Assembly (NCBI GenBank): GCA_027019085.1
Contig: JALUXG010000040.1
Coordinates: 1-64,000 of the forward strand
Source: Rhodanobacteraceae bacterium
GTDB taxonomy: Bacteria > Pseudomonadota > Gammaproteobacteria > Xanthomonadales > Rhodanobacteraceae
DNA: 64,000 bases
Direction of reading: 5' to 3'
Positions 18,443 to 29,000 of the stretch are shown piece after piece. Position 1 is the stretch's first letter. The number at the start of each line of letters is the position of its first letter. A program made the translations under genes and the position numbers. The notes under the pieces were generated by a model that saw only the letters and a program-made list of their open reading frames with translations, was not told where the DNA came from and did not search any database.

Positions 18443-20344
18443 TCAACGCCGCGCCTCGGTCTCCATTCGTGCGGTAAATGCCTGCAGCGACATGCTGCCA
18501 AGGTCCTCGCCCGCGCGCTCGCGCACAGCGACGGCGCCCGATTCCTTTTCGCGGTCACCCACGACCAGAAGGTAGGGCACCTTCGCCAGTGTATGCTCGC
18601 GGATTTTATAGCCGACCTTTTCATTGCGCAAATCCGCCTCGACACGGAACCCTTTCTCGACAAGGACTTGCGCCACCTCCAAAGCATACGTCGCCTGCGC
18701 GTCGGTGATGTTCATCACCACCGCCTGCACCGGTGCCAGCCAGACCGGGAAATTTCCCGCGTAATGCTCGATCAGGATGCCGATGAAACGCTCCATCGAG
18801 CCCACGATCGCCCGGTGCAGCATGACCGGGTGGCGGCGCTGGCTGTGCTCGTCCACGTATTCGGCACCCAGTCGTTCGGGCATGGAGAAATCCACCTGCA
18901 TGGTGCCCACCTGCCAGCCGCGGCCTATCGAGTCGCGCATGTGGTATTCGATCTTCGGGCCATAGAAGGCGCCTTCGCCCGGCAGTTCCTCCCACGACAC
19001 GTCCGCCTTGCGCAAGGCATTGCGCAGTGCCTCTTCCGAGGCATCCCACACGGCATCCGATCCGATCCGGTCATCCGGACGCAGGGCGATTTTCAGCGCA
19101 ATGTCTTCGAACCCGAAATCGGCATAGACCTTCATGGCCTGGGCATGGAAGGCCGTGACCTCCGCCTCGACCTGTTCGGGGGTGCAGAAAACATGGCCAT
19201 CGTCCTGGGTGAAGGCACGCACGCGCATCAGGCCATGCAGCGCGCCGGACGGCTCGTTGCGATGACAGGCGCCGAATTCACCGTAGCGGATCGGCAGGTC
19301 GCGGTAGCTGTGCAGGCCGGCGTTGTAGATCTGCACATGCCCGGGACAGTTCATCGGCTTGACCGCGTAGGTGTGTTTTTCCGACTCGGTGAAGAACATG
19401 TTGTCCTGGTAGTTGTCCCAGTGCCCGGATTTCTTCCACAGCGAGACATCGAGGATCTGCGGCCCGCGCACCTCCTGGTAGCCCGATGCACGGTACACCT
19501 GGCGCATGTACTGCTCGACCTGCTGCCACAGCGCCCAGCCCCTGGGGTGCCAGAACACCATGCCCGGGCCCTCCTCCTGCTGGTGGAACAAGTCCAGGGC
19601 CTTGCCGATCTTGCGGTGATCGCGTTTCTCGGCCTCTTCCAGCCGGGTGAGATAGGCCTTGAGCTGCTTGTCGTTGAGCCAGGCCGTGCCGTAGATGCGC
19701 GTGAGCATCGCGTTGTCCGAATCGCCACGCCAGTAGGCACCGGCCACCTTCATCAACTTGAACGCGCGCAGCTTGCCGGTGTCGGGCACGTGCGGGCCGC
19801 GGCACAGGTCAGTGAACTCGCCCTGGGTGTACAGCGAAAGCTCCTCGTCGGCCGGGATCGACTCGATGATCTCGGCCTTGTATTCCTCGCCCATGCCACG
19901 GAAGAACCTCACCGCCTCGTCGCGCGACTTGACCGTGCGCTCCAGCGGCAGGGATTCCTTGACGATCCGGTGCATTTCCGCCTCGATCTTCTCCAGATCC
20001 TCCGGGGTGAAGGGCCGCTCGTAGGCGAAATCGTAGTAGAAACCGTCCTCGATCACCGGGCCGATGGTCACCTGCGCGCCCGGATACAGGCGCTGCACGG
20101 CCTGCGCAAGCAGATGCGCGGTGGAATGGCGGAGGATCTCCAGCGCCTCGGGACTCTTTTCGGTGACGATCTCCAGGCGTGCATCGTGGTCGATGGCGAA
20201 GCTGGCATCGACCAGTTGGCCATCAACCTTGCCGGCCAGGGTGGCCTTGGCCAGGCCGGGGCCGATGGACGCAGCCACGTCGTGTACGGAAACGGGATGA
20301 TCGAACGGCTTCTTGCTGCCGTCGGGAAGGGTGATTTCAATCAT
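18443..20344 (-). CDS. thrS: Threonyl-tRNA synthetase
   Basis: Class II synthetase charging tRNA-Thr, 633 residues. An N-terminal TGS domain (1-60, [20 protein letters not shown]) is followed by the editing domain with [12 protein letters not shown] and the zinc-type motif HxxxH, then the catalytic core ([10 protein letters not shown] zinc Cys, [24 protein letters not shown], motif 3 [20 protein letters not shown]) and the anticodon-binding domain ([19 protein letters not shown]). The ATG at 20342-20344 gives the expected N-terminus; the frame is open upstream but unrelated there. It is the first gene of the thrS-infC-rpmI-rplT-pheST-ihfA-merR block, behind a leader with a terminator 90 bases upstream. 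Confidence 0.97.
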   Translation of the reverse strand: MIEITLPDGSKKPFDHPVSVHDVAASIGPGLAKATLAGKVDGQLVDASFAIDHDARLEIVTEKSPEALEILRHSTAHLLAQAVQRLYPGAQVTIGPVIEDGFYYDFAYERPFTPEDLEKIEAEMHRIVKESLPLERTVKSRDEAVRFFRGMGEEYKAEIIESIPADEELSLYTQGEFTDLCRGPHVPDTGKLRAFKLMKVAGAYWRGDSDNAMLTRIYGTAWLNDKQLKAYLTRLEEAEKRDHRKIGKALDLFHQQEEGPGMVFWHPRGWALWQQVEQYMRQVYRASGYQEVRGPQILDVSLWKKSGHWDNYQDNMFFTESEKHTYAVKPMNCPGHVQIYNAGLHSYRDLPIRYGEFGACHRNEPSGALHGLMRVRAFTQDDGHVFCTPEQVEAEVTAFHAQAMKVYADFGFEDIALKIALRPDDRIGSDAVWDASEEALRNALRKADVSWEELPGEGAFYGPKIEYHMRDSIGRGWQVGTMQVDFSMPERLGAEYVDEHSQRRHPVMLHRAIVGSMERFIGILIEHYAGNFPVWLAPVQAVVMNITDAQATYALEVAQVLVEKGFRVEADLRNEKVGYKIREHTLAKVPYLLVVGDREKESGAVAVRERAGEDLGSMSLQAFTARMETEARR

Positions 20345-20432
20345 GATCGGGCAAACCGTGAATGCTTGGATCGTATGCGGGGCGCCAGGGTGCAACCGTA
20401 TCGGATAGCCCGACCGGCATGGCAAAGGCAAT

Positions 20433-20505
20433 AAAAAAGGGCGCATCGCGCCCCAGGGTTCAAGCCCGGCGCGTGGATTCAGTCGTGAAACTTCGTAGTG
20501 TCCAT
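20433..20505 (-). promoter_or_regulatory. Candidate thrS attenuator with Thr-Thr leader peptide
   Basis: Reading the minus strand, a nine-codon frame (20505-20479) encodes M-D-T-T-K-F-H-D-stop. Then CGCGCC can pair with a downstream GGCGCG, with an inner GGG/CCC pair. The same GGGCGC can instead pair with GCGCCC (stem 20439-20444/20448-20453), followed by six U residues (20433-20438). The two pairings are mutually exclusive. The terminator is certain; the attenuator reading is inference, weakened by only two Thr codons and a poor ribosome site. The alternative is a plain terminator for recD. Confidence 0.45.
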
Positions 20506-20619
20506 GTCGCACACTCGACCGGCAGTTACCTGCGGGCCACCATTGTTGGCATCGATGGATGACTCACAAAAGCTAGCCCGGCGCCATGAATCTGTCAACG
20601 CAATGCCGTGACATACCCC

Positions 20620-22470
20620 TCAAGCCATCGGTGCACGCAGACGATCGGCCAGGCCGCTGAAGCGGCGCGTACTGCGTGCGAGCGCCCGACGCAAGGTGTC
20701 CGCCGTGGCCACCAGCGTCACTCGGGACCGCGCCCGGGTGACTGCCGTATACAGCAGCCCGCGACCCAGGACGCGTGTGTCGTGCGGGGGCAACACGATG
20801 TCGACGGCGTCGAATTCCGAACCCTGGCTCTTGTGGATGGTCATGGCCCAGGCGCTCTCGCACTCGGGCAGCGCCGCCAGTGCCAGGTTACGCAAACTGC
20901 CATCCTCAGCAGGAAACCACGCACGCAGCGTTGCGTCGCTGTCGGCAAGCACCACGCCGATGTCGCCATTGAACAGACCCAGCCCGTAATCGTTGCGGGT
21001 CACCAGCAGCAGCCGGCCGGAATACCAGGGTTGGTCGGGCGCCACCCCGGCGCGTTGCCGCAGGACCTTTTCGAAGGCAGCATTGATGGCCTGGCTTCCC
21101 CACAGACCTTCACGCAGGGCAGTCAGCACGCGGTGACGCGAAGCCATTTCCAGTGCCTGACGCGGATCCTGGCAGCGCAGCAGCTCTGCAAGCCGTTCGA
21201 TGTGCCGCTCCACCAGTGCTGTGTGTGGCCGATGGGCCGCCTCGTTGTCCAGATGCACCCCGGTAAAGGCATCCGATGCAAGGCCGTCGCACAGCCCGTC
21301 GGCATCGCCCGCCCGGATCAGGGCAGCCGCCTTGCCCAGTCCGCTTTCCCCGCTGAAACGATGCGAGCGATGCAGTTCCACCACGGCATCGGCAAATGGC
21401 GGTGCCTGTACGTTCGCCTCGACCTTCCCTCCGATGACAGCCTCGATGCATGCCGCCCGGGCAGGCGAAACCGCTCCGTTGCCGGCCGCTGCGCATATGG
21501 CGGCCAGCACGTTGCCCGCTTCCACCGACGCCAGCTGGTCCCGGTCCCCAAGCAGCACCAGGCGCGCGCCTTCAGGCAGGGCATCGAGGAGCCGCGCCAT
21601 CAGGGGCAGGTCGACCATCGATACCTCGTCCACCACCACCAGATCGGTATCCAGCGGATACCCGGCATGATGGCGAAAGCCTGTACTGCCCCGCCGAACA
21701 CCCAGCAGACGGTGCATCGTGGATGCCGACGCGGGCAGCGCCGCACGCAGCTCGTCGTTCACGGGCAACTGCGCCACCCGCTCGCGCAGCGAATCGCCGA
21801 GCCTCGCTGCCGCCTTGCCGGTCGGCGCCGCAAGATGAATGCACGGTGCCGGCAAGCCAGCGGCCAGGCGCAGGCCGGCCCATGCCGCCAGCAACCACAG
21901 TACCGTGGTGGTCTTGCCGGTGCCGGGACCGCCGGTGATGACGGTCAGGGACGAGACCAGTCCGGTCAGTACCGCCAGAGCCTGTCGGTCCGGCAGACCC
22001 TGATCCAGAGGGAAAAACGGCGACAGCGCAGCACGCAGCGCGGCTGCATCGGGCAACTCCGGGGAAGATGCAAGCAGACGGCGCAACACGCGCGCGACCG
22101 TGGCTTCGTGATGAAAATACCGCCCCAGCCATACCCTTTCGCCATCGTGCAGCAAAGGCTCGGCTGCACCGTCCTCCGCCGGCACCGCCCAGCGACTGGC
22201 CCGCAACACCGCATGCAGGGTTCCGGCATCGGGCAATTCGGGCAGTTGGACATCCTCGGGACACGCTTCCCCGAGTACGGCGCCCAACTGCGAAACCGGA
22301 AGGCAGCTGTGGCCGTGTGCGACAGCCAGCGATGCGGTCGCGGCGAGCAAACCAAGCGCCGGGTCGGCCTGCGCATCCAGGTCCAGCAGGCAGTGGCCGA
22401 TTTCCGCATCGAGCGGACGCAGCACGCCGAGGGCCTGCAAACGCACCAGCAGTTCGCCGCGATCATTCAT
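20620..22470 (-). CDS. recD: RecBCD exonuclease V alpha subunit RecD
   Basis: 5'-3' superfamily 1B helicase of the RecBCD complex, which resects double-strand breaks until it meets Chi. The 616-residue length compares with 608 in E. coli. Walker A is TGGPGTGKTTTV (K186), motif II is VVVDEVSMVD, motif III is LVLLGDRDQLASVEAG, and the late motifs are AMTIHKSQGSEFD and LLYTAVTRARSRVTLV. The first ~150 residues form the RecB-contacting N-domain. Its ATG overlaps the recB stop by four bases. Transcription order is recC-recB-recD. Confidence 0.96.
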   Translation of the reverse strand: MNDRGELLVRLQALGVLRPLDAEIGHCLLDLDAQADPALGLLAATASLAVAHGHSCLPVSQLGAVLGEACPEDVQLPELPDAGTLHAVLRASRWAVPAEDGAAEPLLHDGERVWLGRYFHHEATVARVLRRLLASSPELPDAAALRAALSPFFPLDQGLPDRQALAVLTGLVSSLTVITGGPGTGKTTTVLWLLAAWAGLRLAAGLPAPCIHLAAPTGKAAARLGDSLRERVAQLPVNDELRAALPASASTMHRLLGVRRGSTGFRHHAGYPLDTDLVVVDEVSMVDLPLMARLLDALPEGARLVLLGDRDQLASVEAGNVLAAICAAAGNGAVSPARAACIEAVIGGKVEANVQAPPFADAVVELHRSHRFSGESGLGKAAALIRAGDADGLCDGLASDAFTGVHLDNEAAHRPHTALVERHIERLAELLRCQDPRQALEMASRHRVLTALREGLWGSQAINAAFEKVLRQRAGVAPDQPWYSGRLLLVTRNDYGLGLFNGDIGVVLADSDATLRAWFPAEDGSLRNLALAALPECESAWAMTIHKSQGSEFDAVDIVLPPHDTRVLGRGLLYTAVTRARSRVTLVATADTLRRALARSTRRFSGLADRLRAPMA

Positions 22471-25400
22471 GTCGCCACCCCCGGGGCATGCAGCAGGTGA
22501 TCCAGTTCACGCACAAGTTCCGGTGCGGGACGATCGACGAATATGCCGTTGCCCGATGGCCCGACTCCCATGCCACGCAGGAACAGGTAACGAACACCAC
22601 CGAAGTCACGCGCATAGTCGTAGGCATCGCCACGCACCTGCCCAAGCCAGCGATGCAGGGCCACGGTGTAAATCAGATATTGCAGGTCGTAGTCACTATC
22701 ACGCACCGCCCGTTGCAGGGCATCGGGCGCGTAATCGGTCACACGATCACCCAGGTGGTTGGTCTTGTAGTCGACGATCCACCAGCGGCCCTCGTGCACG
22801 AACACCAGGTCGATCAGGCCATTCATCAAGCCGGCCAGGCGTGTGCCGATGTGCGCGAATGACTGCCTCCCGGTCTGGTAGCCATGCGCATGCATGCCAT
22901 CGAGCCATGCGCGCGGGTCGATGCCGGCGATGCCGAAATCGAACGCCATCTCGGCGCGGCGCGCCGCGGGGGCGAGGTCGGCCAGGCACAGTGCGTCGAC
23001 CACGGGCGTGCGCAAGGTGCGTGCCACCAGCCCTTCGACCGCCCGTTGCGCCGTAGCGCCAGCAATGCCCTGCGCAGCCAGCGCGCGCGACACCACATCG
23101 CGTTGCACATCCGTCAGCGTCGCAGCCCCCCCGCGCCAGGCGGCGAAATCGATGTGCTCGAGGATGTCGTGCACCGCCGAGCCGAACCGGCTGCCACGCA
23201 GTCCCGAAGGCAGTGCCGGTACCACGGGCCCACTTGCAGGCAGCGAGTCGGGCACCGGCTCAAATCCACTGGCATGACCGCCGTCGGCCAGTCGCGTGAA
23301 GCTGTGCCGGCGCCAATCGCGGTCCAGACTGCGCGTGAAGCGTCGTGCAGTGAGCACGGCGGCCGGCCGTGCCGCCTCCAGGCGCAGCGGCGACGTAGCC
23401 GGCAGCTCCTGTTCACGGATCGCACCCGCCGCGCTTTCAATCATCGCGGACAAGTCGTCGGGAAGCACATGATCGAGCACGAACCCCTTGTCGGGAGCAT
23501 GACGCGCACCGATGCTCATCCAGCAGGCATGACGCGCTCGGGTCACGCCGACGTACAGCTTGCGTACGCCTTCGGCAAGGTCCTCGCGTTGCGCGGCAAG
23601 CTGCGCTGCCAGATCCCCGGGATCGCGATCATCCTTTCCGGTAGCGAGGTAGCGCTTGACCAGATCGTCGCCATCATGGAACCGCGCGAACTTCCCCTTC
23701 CCTTGCTGGGAGGCCTGCATCCAGGCCGTGAACGGCAGGAAGACCAGGTCGTATTCCAGGCCCTTGCTGGCATGGATGGTGAGGATCTGCACGCGCTCGG
23801 CGTCGCTCTCCAGGCGCAGCTGTTCCTCCTCGTTGTGCTCATCGGCCAGTTCGATGCGCCGCGCCAGCCAGTCGCGTTGCGCACGCAGGCCGGACAGCCG
23901 GCGCGCCTCGGCCTGCAGGGCATCCCCAAGCTGCATCAGGTTGCTCAGCCGACGCTCGCCCCGGTCCTGCGCCAGCAGGCGCCGCGCATGGCGTTCGCCG
24001 AGCCGTTCGAGCAGCGCCAGGATGCCGCGCTCGTTCCAGCACTGGCGCAGGTCATCGAGTTCCTCGCGCCACTGTGTCCGGTCCTCGGCCATGGCCGCGA
24101 TGTCCCCGAGCCGTCGGCCCAGCAGACGCGTGCACAGGGCCGCACGCGCGTAGCCGGCGTGCCGCGGCGCCAGCAGCGCGTCGAGGATGCGGCACAGCTC
24201 CATGGCCTCCTCGGAGGCAAACACGCTTTCGCGCCGCTGGCATACCGCGGGCACGCCACGCACGGCCAGCGCATCCTGCATGCGCATGGCCTGGTCGTTG
24301 GTATCCACCAGCACGGCCAGGCTGCCGGGCTGCAGCGGATATCCGTCCAGGCTTGCCGCGCCTGGCACCAACAGCTGCACGATGGTCTCGGCGCAGGATG
24401 CCGCCATCAGGGACAGCGCGGCATCCTTGCCGCCTTCCGGCAGCGAATCGGGCAGACGCCACAGCGTCATCGGCGCCACCGGATCCGTCCCCAGATGAAG
24501 TTTGCCGTCTGCCACGCGGCCACCCGTCTCGGCCGGTGTGAATCCGATTCCCGGCTCGACGAAGACATCCCCGCGCTGGGCAAAAAGCGCATTGCAGGCA
24601 CCGATACAGCCTAGCGAAGACCGGAAGTTGCGCCTTAGCGACGAGGATTTTCCGGCTCGTCTGGCCGCCCTGAGGTAGGCATGCACGTCGCCGCCGCGAA
24701 AACCGTAGATGGCCTGCTTGGGGTCGCCGATGCAGAACAGCGTGCCGGTTTCGCCATACAGGCGTTCGAGGATGGCGTACTGGCGCGCGTCGGTGTCCTG
24801 GAATTCGTCCACCAGCGCGACCGGGTACTGCTGCCGCAAGGCTCGCGCGAGTCGCTCGCCGCGCGAATCCGGACCAAGTCCCCGGTGCACCCACGCGATC
24901 TGGTCGGTGTAGGACATGCGTGCCAGATCCTGTTTGCGCGCCGCCAGCCAGGTACGTGCCTCGGCAACCAGACGCTGCAACACGACCGGCACTCGGGCCC
25001 GCACGGCATCAAGGAAGGCCTGCTCGCAGGCCAGCACCTCGTCGATGGCGTCGAAGGCCGCATGGTCCGGGAAGTCCGGCGCATGCTTCTTCATCGAGGC
25101 TTTCAACCTGGAGCCGGCGAATTTCGCCAGCAGGCTGGCGGATGGCTGGCCGCCGCCAGCCAGCTCGCGACGCAAACGGGCGAGCAGGTCCGGACTGTCG
25201 GCACGGTAGCTGCGACCATTCAGATGACCGGCATCGAACACCTGCCGGAAGACCTCGCTCGCCGCATTGCCCTGGGTCTCCCAGATCGCACGCAGGTCCC
25301 GCAGGGCCGCGTCGACATCGGGCACATCCGATGCCTGTGGGGAGCCGTCGGCCAAGGGTTCGATGCGGCCATCGAAGCTCACCAGTTCCCTGAGGCAGCG

Positions 25401-26015
25401 CGACAGCTTCTGTGGCGAGTCTCCAAATGCCATGAGGGCCTCGCGCCGTAGCGCATCGCCACCCTCGCCCATGCGCAGCCAGGCATCGGTGGCAAAGGCC
25501 TCCAGCAGGTCGTCGTCGCTGGGTTCGAGTACGGCGCCCTGATCGACGCCCTCGATCAGGGCGGCATGTTCGCCGATCACGCGCTGGCAGAACCCGTGGA
25601 TGGTGAAGATGGCGGCCTGGTCCATGCGCGTGAGCGCCTGCTCGAGACGCCGCGCCAGTTCCCCGGGCGATTCCCCACCCGAATGCAGTGCGCGGCGCAG
25701 GAGGGCCGCCGACCACGCGGCCTCATGCGCCAGATCCGCGGGCGGCTCGTCGTCCCCGGCCAGCCACGGCTCCCGCGCCATGCGTGCGCACAGCCGCAGC
25801 CGGTCGCGCAGGCGCTGGCGCAATTCCTCGGTGGCGGCCTTGGTGAAGGTCATCACCAGGATGCGATCGACCTCCAGCGCGCGCTCGACCAGCAGCCGCA
25901 CGTAGAGCCCTGCGATGGTGTATGTCTTGCCGGTACCGGCGCTGGCCTCGATCAGCTGCACGCCGTCCAGTAGCACCTGCAGGGCCAGGTCACGCTCACT
26001 CGACTTGCCGCTCAT
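22467..26015 (-). CDS. recB: RecBCD beta subunit RecB (helicase-nuclease)
   Basis: 3'-5' UvrD-like helicase with a C-terminal nuclease domain; it also loads RecA after Chi. 1182 residues, against 1180 in E. coli. Walker A is EASAGTGKTYTI (K30), motif II region LVDEFQDTD, motif III FCIGDPKQAIYGFRGGD, motif V ILTIHASKGLEYDLVFLPF and motif VI LYVGVTRARHA. The nuclease active site is intact: GLIDLVF followed by WWIVDYKTN with D1082 and K1084. The ATG at 26013-26015 lies nine bases after GGAGG and overlaps the recC stop by four bases; recD follows with the same overlap. Confidence 0.96.
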   Translation of the reverse strand: MSGKSSERDLALQVLLDGVQLIEASAGTGKTYTIAGLYVRLLVERALEVDRILVMTFTKAATEELRQRLRDRLRLCARMAREPWLAGDDEPPADLAHEAAWSAALLRRALHSGGESPGELARRLEQALTRMDQAAIFTIHGFCQRVIGEHAALIEGVDQGAVLEPSDDDLLEAFATDAWLRMGEGGDALRREALMAFGDSPQKLSRCLRELVSFDGRIEPLADGSPQASDVPDVDAALRDLRAIWETQGNAASEVFRQVFDAGHLNGRSYRADSPDLLARLRRELAGGGQPSASLLAKFAGSRLKASMKKHAPDFPDHAAFDAIDEVLACEQAFLDAVRARVPVVLQRLVAEARTWLAARKQDLARMSYTDQIAWVHRGLGPDSRGERLARALRQQYPVALVDEFQDTDARQYAILERLYGETGTLFCIGDPKQAIYGFRGGDVHAYLRAARRAGKSSSLRRNFRSSLGCIGACNALFAQRGDVFVEPGIGFTPAETGGRVADGKLHLGTDPVAPMTLWRLPDSLPEGGKDAALSLMAASCAETIVQLLVPGAASLDGYPLQPGSLAVLVDTNDQAMRMQDALAVRGVPAVCQRRESVFASEEAMELCRILDALLAPRHAGYARAALCTRLLGRRLGDIAAMAEDRTQWREELDDLRQCWNERGILALLERLGERHARRLLAQDRGERRLSNLMQLGDALQAEARRLSGLRAQRDWLARRIELADEHNEEEQLRLESDAERVQILTIHASKGLEYDLVFLPFTAWMQASQQGKGKFARFHDGDDLVKRYLATGKDDRDPGDLAAQLAAQREDLAEGVRKLYVGVTRARHACWMSIGARHAPDKGFVLDHVLPDDLSAMIESAAGAIREQELPATSPLRLEAARPAAVLTARRFTRSLDRDWRRHSFTRLADGGHASGFEPVPDSLPASGPVVPALPSGLRGSRFGSAVHDILEHIDFAAWRGGAATLTDVQRDVVSRALAAQGIAGATAQRAVEGLVARTLRTPVVDALCLADLAPAARRAEMAFDFGIAGIDPRAWLDGMHAHGYQTGRQSFAHIGTRLAGLMNGLIDLVFVHEGRWWIVDYKTNHLGDRVTDYAPDALQRAVRDSDYDLQYLIYTVALHRWLGQVRGDAYDYARDFGGVRYLFLRGMGVGPSGNGIFVDRPAPELVRELDHLLHAPGVAT

Positions 26016-29000
26016 GGCGCGTAACCTCCGTGCAGGGCCCGGCACAGCGGGACGTGAACCACGCTCGCCAATTCACGGAAGCGCGATTGCAACTTCGCGT
26101 CCCCGATCAGGTCACGGTCGCGGAATGCCAGGGCTAGCCACGGGTCGCTCTTCTCTGCATAGCCTTTGAACCCGCCATGCCAGGCCTTCCAGGCCGCCTG
26201 CGAAGCCGCGTCGTCATCGTCTTTCGTCACCTGCACCTCGGCCCAGGCATACGCGGTACGCAATGGCAGCGGCAGCGGTTCGCGCTGTCCGGCTGCAAGC
26301 ATATCGACGAGATTCCCGAGGTATTCACGTGCCTGCTGCGGGTCGGGCATGGCCGGCTGCCAGGGCAGCGACCAGGGCGCCTTGTCCGTATCGCGTCCCC
26401 ACGCGATGCATGTGTCCGTGTGTTCAAGCGCCACCGCCACCAGCGCCCCCAGCCACCACTGCATCCAGCCGGAAGCGCTGTGGGCTTTGCCGATCCAGGT
26501 ACCGAAACCACCTTCGTGCAGGCCATCGAGCACGCCCTGCAGCACGCGGCCTTCGCCCAGGTCCAGACGAAACGCGCGTGTGGGCAGCGGCGGGTGCGTG
26601 GACTGCCAGGATTGCATGTGACGCAGGCCCGGCCGAAGTTCGCGGCGGGTGTTCTCGAAGACGGACCGCCCCCAGTCCAGCGGCGGCAACAGGGCCTGCG
26701 CGCGCAGGGCGTCCAGTGCGGATTCCGGCGGGCCTTGCGGATCGACGCATGCAGCCATGGCGCGGTCGAGCCGTCCCTGTTCCAGCGGCGAGAGCACCAG
26801 CGGTTCGCGCTCATCGACTCCGGGCGCATCCTGATCCAGCACCAGCCCTGCCCGCCAGCGCAGGAAATGCTCGGCCGGGTTGCGCAGGAAGCGGCGCAGC
26901 TCCGCCAGTTCGACAGGTTCGGTCGCGTCGGGCGTCGGCCACGGAGCATCCACGAAAGGCACAGGATTCGCGCTGCGTACGCCACTGCGCGCCGCCTCCA
27001 GCCAGCCCTCGCGGTAGGTAAACACCTCGGGCCTGCCCAGTTCGTGGCCCCGTGGCAGGAACAGCCGCGTGGCAAACGGCTGCATCGGGTGCTGCGTGAC
27101 CAGCGCCTGGCGCGCCGCAACGGGATCGGTGAAGTAGCCCTCGCACACATGCTCCAGCAATTCGCTGAGCACCACCGAAGGCTCGATCTCCGAACCCCGG
27201 CGCATGTCGATGCCGGTGTAGCTGAGGTACAGCTGCTGCTTGGCCGCCATCAGGGTCTGCAGAAACAGGTAACGGTCGTCCTCGCGCACCGAACGGTCAC
27301 CCGGCAGTCGCCGTCCGGCCCGCATCCGGTCGAGTGCATCGGCCGGCTCGCGACGCGGGAAGGCGTCGGCATCCAGGCCCAGTACGCAGATCAGCTTGAA
27401 GGGCACATTGCGCAAGGGCACCAGGCCGCACACGCTGACGCCACCGGCAAGGAAATGATGCTGCGGACGGTCCTCGTCCAGCTGCTCGCGCAGGAAGGCG
27501 CGCACGGTACGCCAGTCCAGCGGCTGATCGAAACCGGCGGCGGCACTGTTTTCGGCCAGTGCGCGCAGGACACCGCGCACGACTTCCAGCGCGTGCTCCT
27601 CCTCGCGGTCCTCGGTCTCGGGCACCAGGCGGTCCAGCATCTGGTTGAACAAGGCCTGCCAGGCCTGCGGCGCATGCGGTACACGCATCGCCCCGCGCCA
27701 GTTGCGCAGCTGGCGCTGCAGGGCGAACAGCGCGCCCAGGGATGCGCCGTCGGCAGCCTCCACGTCGGTCAGCGGGGCGATGCCGCCCAGCAGCACGCCA
27801 TCTGCGGGATCTCCACTCATGTAGCCCAGCAGCAGCCGTCGCCGGCCAAAACGCCAGCTGTACTCCTCGAATGCCGGCAATCCCTCGGCCGCGCGGTCGG
27901 CGGCATCCTCGCCCCAGCGCACGCCGGCCTGCTCGATGCGTTCGGCCAGCAACGGCAATGCATCCTCGTCCAGACCGTAACCGCGACGTACCGCCGTCAC
28001 CGCCATGATATCCAGCACCTGGTCCGCGCCCAGGCGCGAAACCGGCAGGTCCAGCAGATTCTGGAACAGGGTCACCAGGGCATGCCTGGCGGCCTGCGGG
28101 CGATCGGACAGGGTCCACGGGATGCGCCGGGGGTCGTCCATGCCCAGTGAACCGAACACGGCCTCGATGCATGGGGCATATCGCGCCAGGTCCGGCACCA
28201 TCACAGCGATGTCGCGCGGCTCCAGGTCCGCATCGGCCTGCAAGCGGTCCAGCAACTGGTCGTGCAGCACCTGCACCTCGCGCAGCGGCGAATGGCACAC
28301 ATGCACCTGCAGCGAGCGGTCGCCGGGGTCGGGCAGGTCGCGCCGCGCTCCCGGGTCGGGAGCCGCCAGTTCGATCACATCGGCCTGCACACGCTGGAGC
28401 AGGCTACCGCGTGGCGGTTCATGGGAATCGTCGCCGAGGTGCTCCGCATCCGGCTGCACCTCGTCGTAGCCGAACAGGCGTTCCACGAAGTCGCGCCCCA
28501 CCCCGCCCAGCGAGACCAGCAAGCGGTTGGGTGGTTCGTCAAACAGACTCTCCCCTGCCTCCAGCATGGCCAGTCGGTTGCGACGGTCCGGCAGATCGCC
28601 CCAGTATTCGCGACACGGGCTGGGCAGGAAGAAATGCAGGTCCAGATGACGCCCCAGCACGCCAAGCACGCGCAGCACGTCGGGCGAGACGTTGACCACG
28701 CCGAAGGCGAACAGTCGCGCGGGCAGGTCTGGCGGTGGTGGGGCCGCCGGGTCCTCATGGCGTTTCAGGAATGCGCCGAGCAGGTGGCTGCGTGATGTGT
28801 CGCCGGCACGCAGCAGTCGGCGCCAGAGTTCGGCCTGGGGATCGTGCGGATCCCCGCCCCTGGCCCAATCCTCCAGCATCTCGCGTCGATAGCCCTGGTA
28901 GCGTTCGTACAGCTGCGCCAGGTGACCGGCACGTTCCAAGCCGCGGGCACCCTGCGGGTCGTCGCCGGCCAGCTCGCGCAACGCCGGAGGCAGGTTGTCG

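Noticed and set aside
17426-20434. A 1002-codon plus-strand open frame across infC and thrS
   Set aside because: It is the antisense shadow of well-supported rpmI, infC and thrS genes. The translation is low-complexity His/Leu/Gln-rich with no domain, typical of the reverse of high-GC genes.
26177-28150. A 657-codon plus-strand open frame opposite recC
   Set aside because: recC matches its family over the full length on the minus strand. The plus-strand translation shows no motif and no ribosome site.
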